NCBI GenBank assembly: GCA_022496205.1
Contig: WTXD01000069.1
Coordinates: forward strand, 1 to 64,000
Direction: 5' to 3'
Length of the DNA: 64,000 nt
DNA from: Gloeopeniophorella convolvens
Taxonomy: Eukaryota; Basidiomycota; Agaricomycetes; Russulales
Shown: piece by piece, positions 56,828-64,000 of the stretch
Position numbering within the stretch: position 1 is the stretch's first letter
Layout of the letters: each line of letters begins with the position of its first letter
Notes under the pieces: generated by a model
What the model was told of the DNA's origin: nothing
What the model saw: only the letters and a program-made list of their open reading frames with translations
Databases searched by the model: none
Made by a program: the position numbers and the translations under genes

Positions 56828-57299
56828 ATCACCTCATGACTGCTGCTGTGGGGAGCGTTGCTGGGTATGCCCTCCCGCGCGCGAGTTATATATGTTTCGC
56901 GTACAACCCTAAATGCCACTGAGATGATCGCGAAGACCGCCACCGAGGACACAATCAGGTATCGATATTGACAGATTCCCAGGCATGACTCTTCCATCAG
57001 GCATATTCAGTATCCACGCACTATTATGGACGAGACTCACAGACATACCATTATCGCACATATGCAGGACAGCTGACGCCGATCAAGGACGGGGGTAACG
57101 ACTGAGATTCGAATGTTCGTCTTGTATATCGAAAGAAACAAGCGGAGATGGCAGCCAGACAAAGGCACCCCGACGCACAGCAGTCCACTGAACATATCAT
57201 TGAGACAGGGGGTACGAAAGATAACAAGGAATGGGCGCACACGCCGCGTGGGAGGTGGCGCGCCGCGAGTTGATGAAGCGCGGCGAATTGATGCCATCT
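56828..57299. other. Intergenic, nothing recognised
   Basis: Holds the upstream region of the acyltransferase-like gene; no gene supported. Confidence 0.4.
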
Positions 57300-57798
57300 T
57301 TGGGGGGTACTTGCCGAGGGGAATTGTGAAGAGATCCTCGTTAGTGAGCATCTCGGCGAGACCGCAGTAGTAGGTGATGAACACAGTTACGGTGCCGAAA
57401 CCTTCGCCAGCCTTGCCAATGGTCGCGCTCTTCTAATAGTCACCTGCAGCCATCAACTTAGCCGATTGCAAGGTACAGCTCTGTAGGCGCACCTACCGAC
57501 AGCAAGGAGCATGAAGGCGATGGTGAGCAAGAAAAAGAGCACGCTCAAACCGAAATCCGATAGACTTGCGCAGAGGGCCGATGCTGCAAGTACAAACATG
57601 AGTTTCGACGATCGCAGCGCCGCTGATCATAAGCAGAGATGTGCACAAGAAGAGGAAGATGACAATCATCCAGGAGGTGAAGTAGATGGAAATCGCGCCA
57701 GTCTCCTTGACAAGGTCAGCGGAGGCAGCATATGCGTCTGCGACGCCCGATCCAGGGATGAAGAGAGCGGCAGAGGAGAGCCATGTGCACCATATTAA
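57300..57798 (-). pseudogene. 5'-truncated GPR1/FUN34/YaaH (acetate transporter) gene
   Basis: On the minus strand, AALFIPGSGVADAYAASADL with ISIYFTSWMIVIFLFL (57798-57655), a second piece LSVLFFLLTIAFMLLA after a 62-nt intron, and GEGFGTVTVFITYYCGLAEM with FTIPLGKYPPK (57390-57300) match the last third of the acetate/ammonium permease family in order. The N-terminal two thirds, including the family signature NP.PLGL and the first helices, are not found upstream on this strand. An in-frame TAG precedes the last piece unless a non-obvious splice removes it. The remnant is therefore probably a non-functional tail. Confidence 0.6.
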
Positions 57799-58659
57799 AG
57801 AGACAGGATGATATGCGATGTCCATAGGTTGTTATCTGGGAATTGAAGGCCGTTGACGGCTTCCGGGACACTGTGAAGCCTTCTGCCCAAGCCGCGTAAG
57901 ACGCAACAACGGAAGGAGACGGGGATAGATAAGGGGGGTATCTCAGCGGGGAGGGAGATGAGAAGGATCGTCGGAGAGACGATATGGACTCTGCAGCTGC
58001 GTGTTGGGCTCAAAACAAACAGCCAATTGTTGCATGATTGAGATTTCTGCCTGCACGCCCGGTCCACCCCGAAAGCGACAGTCCGGGGAGTGCGGCGTGG
58101 AAGTACAGAGACCGGCATCTGACCCTCAGGTCGGTGGAGGAAGGACATGCCTCCGCACTAGTGTAGATGGCTGTCCAATATTCCTCAAGCTTTCCAGAAA
58201 CGAAAGATGGCAGCCTATGGGTGAGCTTCGAGGAAGTACTGTATGGTTGGGGTGGTGTATGTGCAGGGCCGCAAACAAGTTACGAGCGTGCCGGGCTGGT
58301 GGGCTAGAGCAGTTCGTGACGGTTTGCAGTTCCTCCCAGGAAAGAGGGAACGAGAGTCCGGGAGAGGAGGCTATCGATATCGCGAAGGTAAGTGCCCGGG
58401 ATGCTTGGAGGACGGAACTAGGGGGACACCCATCACAGCACGCGGTGCTGGCAGACTCCGGTCGTCGCAGGCGGCTACTTCGGAAGGCTCGCACAAAGCC
58501 CGGAGTTCGACTCGGTGCCCGCACAAAAGTTCTTTCCGGTGAACGACGCGCCGGCAGGCGGCCCGGCCAGGAATTTCTCCGCATTTCGAGACATAGCGGC
58601 ACTCTACACCCTGCACACACCCTCGTAACCCCCGCGCAGGCTCGTATACTTACCCCATT
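57799..58659. other. Gene-free stretch between two pseudogenes
   Basis: No gene is supported. Long ORFs on the minus strand (to 59043) are low-complexity shadows of the basic helicase fragment on the plus strand. Confidence 0.4.
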
Positions 58660-59711
58660 ATGGCCCTCGAGGTTACTTCCGCGCCACCCGATACCCGGCG
58701 GGGGGGACCGAAAGGCCGTAGGCGCCGGCCGGAAGCGCAAGGAACGCCCGGACGAGCCGGACAAGCAGGAGCGCAAGCGCAAGCGGCGCGAGGAGAAGGA
58801 GGGGCGGCGGTAGGCGCAGGATGAGGCGGGGCCTGTTGGTGCGTTACGTGTGTGCTTTTGTGCGGCGGCGTTGCGTGCCAATGTACGTTTCGGTGTGGTA
58901 GGTGAAGGGAACATATATAGCCCGAGGCGGCCCACAAGAAGGAGAAGCAGGAAAAGAGGAAGGCCGTCCCTGCTGAGGAGATCGAGCCTGTGCTGGAGGG
59001 TGCTGTGCCAGAGGGACTCAGCGCCGACGAGCCGGGTGCGCACGACCGCCGCCCTTCCTCACGCACTCATGTGCTCCAACGGTTCAAATATTCACCAGTT
59101 CCCGAAGCAGACCTCAAAAAAAAAAAAAAGCGCGAGGATAAGAAGAGCAAAAAGGTTGCTGTCGCCGAGTCTGCCGCCCTCGACGTCGATGCGTCAGGTA
59201 GCTCTGCTCCCCCAATCGACGTACATCTATCTAATCATCTAGGCGCCACGGACTCTCGCAAAGAAAAGAAGAAAAAGCGCAAGCGCGACGACGCAGCCAT
59301 TCCCGCGTCCAAGTCCGCGTCTGCCGTCTCGCCCGCCGACGCTGAGGCACACTTCAAGACGCATTCCGTGACCCTGCACCTCCCGCCCTCCGCGCCGCCG
59401 CTCCTCCCACTCTCCGCCTTCGACGCGCTCGCGATGCCCGCTGCGCTCCGCGGTGCCTTCGCAGGCTTCAGCGCGCCGACGCGCGTCCAGGCGTGCGCGC
59501 GGCCGCCCGCGCTCGCGGGGCGCGACGTCGTTGGCATCGCAGAGACGGGAAGCGGCAAGGCGCTCGCGTTCGGCATCCCCGCGCTCGTGTGGCTGCTCGG
59601 CGCACGGTGCGCACTGCGCTCGCGGTGTTCGGCGGCGTCGACAAGCACCCACGGATATACGGGGCGCCTCTTCATACGCACTAGGCTTGCGTTTTCGACT
59701 CCCTCCGCATG
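58660..59711 (+). pseudogene. DBP3-like DEAD-box helicase, N-terminal fragment
   Basis: The plus strand starts MALEVTSAPPDT and has a Lys-rich N-terminus as in Dbp3 ([38 protein letters not shown]), separated by plausible introns. The helicase beginning follows: [17 protein letters not shown] (Q-motif), [18 protein letters not shown]. The Walker A threonine is changed to alanine (GSGKA), and homology stops soon after; no DEAD, SAT or later motifs follow before the TGA at 59709-59711. Full-length Dbp3 proteins carry the whole two-domain core and act in ribosomal RNA processing. A run of 14 A at 59117-59130 encodes lysines. Homologous to 7412-7750. Confidence 0.72.
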
Positions 59712-62372
59712 ATGCACTGTCCTCATGGCCAAGCTCCTGTCACCTGCTCTGGAAACTGCATCTTTTCTGGGACGACCCCGCGCTCACCATGCATGGATGA
59801 TCAATTTGCCCACGCTCCGGCTCTCCGAGTCTAGATCTGTGAGTACGGTCACCTGACTCCCTTTTGGAGGGCTCACGCCCTCGCGTCTCGATGATCCAGG
59901 CTTTTCACTCAAGTCGGCGTATCACGCATTCACGACGTTCGAACCTAGCGTATTTTTTCGGTCTGTGCACATTCACAAACGACTCGCAAGCAGTTTAAAC
60001 TGATATATGCGTTCCAGCAACACATCGTGCTGGTAACAACAGTAGAAGCTTCCTGTGCTCGCACGGCCACGCAACGAGCACACAACTCGGAAAGAAGTGC
60101 CCAATGCTATAGGCAATTCACTTGGTTGCAGGCCACGGAAGTAAACCAAGGGGATGTCAAGCTTCAATCATACTGTAGTGTCTGAGTGACACCGTGCGAC
60201 GAGCCCCATGGGCCTGAGGCTCCATTCGGGCTTTCAGTTAGAGCACAACATCTCATAGAGTAGCTAGCACGATAGAAGATTTGGCCAAACAGGGGTGCCC
60301 AGTGACGCAGAGCGAAGATGGGCGGAGAAACGAGAGGAAGTGCGTACGAGGGGAGAGAAGGGCTGCGGAATGCGCAGACAGCATGATAGAGCAGAAAATA
60401 TGTCGATTTTTATCCTATACGGTAGCAGGAGTTGATGAGAACATCGGAAAGCACTGTACGCCGGAATTGGCGTGGGGAACAATCAAGAGCAAAAGATACA
60501 GTATTAGTGATTTATAGGAGAAAAACATCGTACGCGCGCCTCGTAATTGCGCTGCACGTAGAGCAAACTGGTGATGAGCACATCAATGGGGCTTACATTA
60601 ATTTGTGAGGCGACACCATGTCGGGAAGGGGGTGCGTGAGCGAGAATAGGACGGAGACAGGGTTGTCGGAGGTAAGAATGTGGGAATCCGCCTCGGAACA
60701 GAACGCGGATTAGTCTTCAGTAGCATCACTGTTAGTCTCTGCAAAGTGCGAGTAAAAAGTCAAGAAGGAGCGAGCTGGAAATAACACAGTAGAGACAATC
60801 CACAATGTCAAGAAAGTAGCCCAGCTGCCGCATCCAGTAGTTGCACCTCGTAATTGTGCCATCTGCGCGTGCCTGTTGAGAACGTGATCGGCCCTGATGG
60901 TTTGGTGGCGTAGCAACCTCTCGGTAGGACCTTCGAGGGTAATGAAGAACCTAGAATCCGGAGGGTGTATACGCACGCATACACTGACCACATGTAGGGT
61001 ACGTAGATGAAAGCTCGCAAAAGTAATGAGACACGCCTGAATGGACGGATCAAAGGTCCCAGTCTGCATTCGCCCTACGGAAATCACGAGCAAGGATATC
61101 GAATGCACACCTGAAGGGAATTGCGGCACCAGCGGTCGAAGCCTGGCATGATGAATTATAAACCGGCCTCTTCAGCCCACGATGGTGAGTATGATAGAAG
61201 TAGGCGCCCACCAGAATCGTTCCATGCTGTCCCAAAGGACCGGCGTTGAGACTAACCACGGTGATCGGGAGATGGCGTTCGTGAATTGGATTCCCCGAAG
61301 CCCACAGAGCCACGCAGACTGTTAAAAAGGGCGAGCTCGGTAACCAAAGGCTTATACTGACGGCCACAGGACGCTCGGGCACAAAGGCGTCGGTCGCGAC
61401 TACTTGGAATTAGTACACATGCAGCGGAAATGTGATTACACGACCAGGACTCTCTGTCCAGACTAGAAAGTCCATCACATCAAGATGGAGCACGCCGCGC
61501 GGAGGATGAGTTTGCACAGTACCATCTTTGCACATTGCTGCTGTATCATGACCGCGTGGAGTACCCTTTGGTATGAAGGCTTTAGGCCGTATTCGAAATT
61601 GCTTTCGTCGCTGGTGGAAGCTAGTCCGAGAACGTCAAAACTCATCTCGTGAGGTAAGCGACCCGGGACGTGCCTTTTATAGAGGTGTTCATGGATTAGA
61701 GATTGCGCCTGGTGGATCTCTGAGCTCCGCGCGGTCGTCCGAGAAGGGAGGTGTCTCTGTGATGGGAAAATTCAGGGAAACGAGGATAGGATCGTGTTGA
61801 GCGCAGAGCACCAGAAAAAGACTCGGAGGACGCACCTGGACATAGTACGGGGAGCCCGTTTTGCTACGCGTCATATCGTATCGAGAAGATATTACTGAAT
61901 GATTCGCATCACCGACATGCTAATAGGCACGCGTGACGACGTACCTTGAAAGTGAGTGAGGTGCTGAATATCGCGCGGCTCTCTCCTCCAGAGTCCAATT
62001 GTAAGATAAGCCGTGTCACCTGGGCTCGACACGGCGACATTCGAAAGGCGCTCGCCGCCATCTGCCATCGCGCCCTGCCCATGCCAATCGCCATTTGCAA
62101 CTATTACATCGGGTCATACGTCGTGCGACAGGAACTCGAAACGTGACGAGACGCACCAGGGGCGACAGCCGACAAGATTTTGTCTTATTGGATACCATTG
62201 GTATAGCGATCATCGATATAGCGATTATTGGTATATAGTGATCGCTGACGGAGCGTACGAGACGGACGAATAACAAGTGCCTGGGAGAAGGATGCAAGCA
62301 CGTCTGACAGGGTCAGAGCTGGTAGGTTGGCGATGGCCTACGGAATGTAGCTCAGCTTTGTCAGTCATGCCA
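59712..62372. other. Long stretch without supported genes
   Basis: 2.7 kb without a convincing gene. On the minus strand 60710-61382 holds two overlapping ORFs of 139 and 110 codons with hydrophobic segments (FLTVCVALWASGN, WATFLTLWIVSTVLF) that could be exons of a membrane-protein gene continuing to 62819. A TATAGCGAT-type motif is repeated near 62202-62240. Nothing else is recognised. Confidence 0.35.
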
Positions 62373-62819
62373 TCACAAGTGATGGGAAGGGCCGTGCACA
62401 CCAAAGTTATCGCGCGCCGTCCTTAGATTCTGGGTAAAGATGTAAAGCTTGCTGGCCAGGAGTCGCGAGCGATATTTGGGTAGACAATGAGCTGTGCGGA
62501 TGGCACCGACAAGAGGCACCCAGCAACCGAGAATCCGGGCGGGCAGTTTGTGTTCTGTGGAGAGAGTAAGGATTTTTTCCCAGTACTCGAAACCTGGGCG
62601 CAGTGAAAACGCGAACTCACGAACCAAGTTCTGTGGCCAGATGTATGCATCGTGTCCATCAAGATAGACTGCGCCACGCATCGCGCACCGCGGCGGACCA
62701 CCGTCAAATATGTGGTGGCTCTGTGATCGAGTCGAGGGGCGACCGCTAAGGGAGAGGGGAGCATCTTGTAGGGAAGACGATGGAGTGGGACGAGATGGTC
62801 TGAGTGCTGGGGATGACAT
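62373..62819 (-). CDS. Uncertain ORF, possible DUF6533-like exon(s)
   Basis: The ORF of 148 codons starts MSSPALRPSRPTPSSS. A later part reads FEYWEKILTLSTEHKL, which loosely resembles the YDYLLTL..E signature of DUF6533 proteins, followed by a hydrophobic stretch RILGCWVPLVGAI. A GTGAGT...CCCAG intron just before FEYW (about 62589-62620) would fit. If real, further exons could lie at 60710-61382. The evidence is thin; it may be chance. Confidence 0.28.
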   Translation of the reverse strand: MSSPALRPSRPTPSSSLQDAPLSLSGRPSTRSQSHHIFDGGPPRCAMRGAVYLDGHDAYIWPQNLVREFAFSLRPGFEYWEKILTLSTEHKLPARILGCWVPLVGAIRTAHCLPKYRSRLLASKLYIFTQNLRTARDNFGVHGPSHHL

Positions 62820-64000
62820 CGATGACCGTCGGGGTCGTTCAGGCAGGGAAGCTTGGCCGGGTGCGACTCAAATGAGGCAGAAGCAAGATGGTCATATTGG
62901 AGCGATACCGAGCTTGCAGGAAACTCAATTCCTGTTTCGGTCCACGATCATGGCAGCTGGGCGTGGCGAGAGCTCCGAACGAAGGAAGTCGGGAAGAGCG
63001 CGTCGTTGTCAGCGGCTTGAGTCAGTGACTGGCTCGAGTCTTCCCGGCAAGCTCCGGCACCACAGTTCGAACAGGTTCGAACGCAGACGCACGGACTCAC
63101 AACTTCTGCGTCTGACATGGACACCTCGGTGCTCGAGCAGTATATTGACCTCCCATCCAACATTCCAGATAAGGCTGGTGATAAAGTGCATCAGTGGGGC
63201 CGAGCTTGGACGGGTTCAGTGGTCGGGCGAAAGTGCGTCTCCCTTTTATGTCGTCCAGGAGCACCACAACTGACATTCGGGGCAGTGCGCTTAATCATGG
63301 CTCCTTCATTGACCAGGGAAGCCAGTCTGGTCAGTGTCAACACCCCGCACGGAAATATCGTGTACCATCATTGCCAGTTGGATTTCACTCTCGCTGCAAT
63401 GTAGCTTGAAGGACGTCCAACCCATATCAAGGGCCGTAGAAAAGCAAGTTCCTGGTTCTACATCAGCCTTCTGGCGAGGCACGTCGGCTCTCAGGGTTCC
63501 CGCCATAGCCGCGGTGCCCCAGTAATGACAGCAACAGCACTGGACAGAAACCTTTTCTCGCTCAAATTGCGAAGGCGCGCCGACCGCGATGTGATACGAC
63601 AGGGCTGCTATCCAAGCTCTATCCTCAATCTCGCCGCAGATGCAGTGGCGGGGTGTGCATATGGGCGGCCGGGGAAAGATATTGGTGCGTCGCATCCGAC
63701 CTCAGAAAGTGACGTGTCCCCATCACCCCTCATTGCAGAGCTTGATGCATCCTGCCAGATCTCGCAGCCTTCCTCTCCTGTTCGTCTCCCAAACACCTGC
63801 AGGCATCTGCCTTCTGATTCTACTCCCGGTTGCGGTATAACTACTCGACTGTTATGGAATCCTTTCGAGAGGTCTTGCATTCGCTCTTTGGTGCACGGTA
63901 GCGTGAGATTGCCGCGCCTTTGACGTCGGTCTTCCCTCAGGACATCATCCGCGCTGCTATTGACTACTGACTACTGATTTCTCCCATCGGGATCGCTTCC
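62820..64000. other. Right edge; weak C2-like coding signal
   Basis: Plus-strand sequence near 63135-63270 reads PTFQIRLVIKCISGAELGRV and SASPFYVVQ, which has the look of the first strands of a C2 domain, as at the start of the two C2-NACHT-WD40 genes. Later short open pieces (DVQPISRAVEKQV near 63415; LFSLKLRRRADRD near 63552) could be the matching second and third pieces. A fourth STAND gene may begin here and continue past the window, but no start or complete exon chain could be fixed. Confidence 0.25.

Noticed and set aside
58126..59043. A 305-codon minus-strand ORF
   Set aside because: It lies opposite the Lys/Arg-rich helicase fragment, is rich in Arg and Ser, and has no domain features. 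Treated as a composition shadow.
1..64000. CRISPR arrays, bacterial operons, ribosomal RNA genes, plasmid or phage features
   Set aside because: None found. Regular repeats in the window are WD40 coding units or transposon ends, and gene structure is eukaryotic throughout.

Overview
The window looks like part of a filamentous basidiomycete (Agaricomycete) genome. The genes are cut by many short GT-AG introns, mostly 45-68 nt. The families include the mushroom-specific membrane proteins DUF6533 and DUF6534, NACHT/STAND proteins with ankyrin or WD40 repeats, a chromodomain Ty3/gypsy element and an ATG4 protease. There is no operon structure and nothing bacterial. All gene models were built by hand from splice signals, reading phase and comparison between paralogues inside the window.

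Layout. 1-2204: 3' end of a Ty3/gypsy element (chromodomain end of pol, an extra 453-residue ORF, the 3' LTR). 2235-14248: two versions of a module made of an MFS exporter gene facing an acyl-CoA-oxidase-like gene. In the first version the exporter body is gone and only its upstream region survives. The second version is complete. A TA-flanked inverted-repeat element with a smaller one nested in it, and a DEAD-box helicase fragment, lie between the two. 15560-18760: Goodbye-like/NACHT/ankyrin STAND gene. 18892-23985: two more acyl-CoA-oxidase-like genes in tandem. 25212-28355: ATG4. 28795-33400: a DUF6534 gene and a DUF6533 gene facing each other. 34902-37198: second MFS gene. 37468-37591: U6-like snRNA. 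39397-50895: a head-to-head pair of C2-NACHT-WD40 genes. 51615-55468: decayed PAM2-motif gene and a partial duplicate. 55958-56827: N-acyltransferase-like gene. 57300-59711: truncated acetate-transporter-like and DBP3-like pseudogenes. 59712-64000: little that can be supported.

How the genes may work together. Four acyl-CoA-oxidase-like paralogues keep the same seven-exon layout, and each ends in a PTS1-like peroxisomal tripeptide (PKL, PRL, AKL, ARL). The acyltransferase-like protein at 55958-56827 ends in SKL. Two 14-helix MFS exporters share one eleven-exon layout. My inference is a locally amplified peroxisomal acyl-CoA chain-shortening function paired with export, possibly for an unusual lipid or polyketide-like acid. 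The sequence does not give the substrate. The three STAND genes belong to the fungal NLR-like class linked to non-self recognition and programmed cell death; nothing in the sequence ties them to the metabolic genes.
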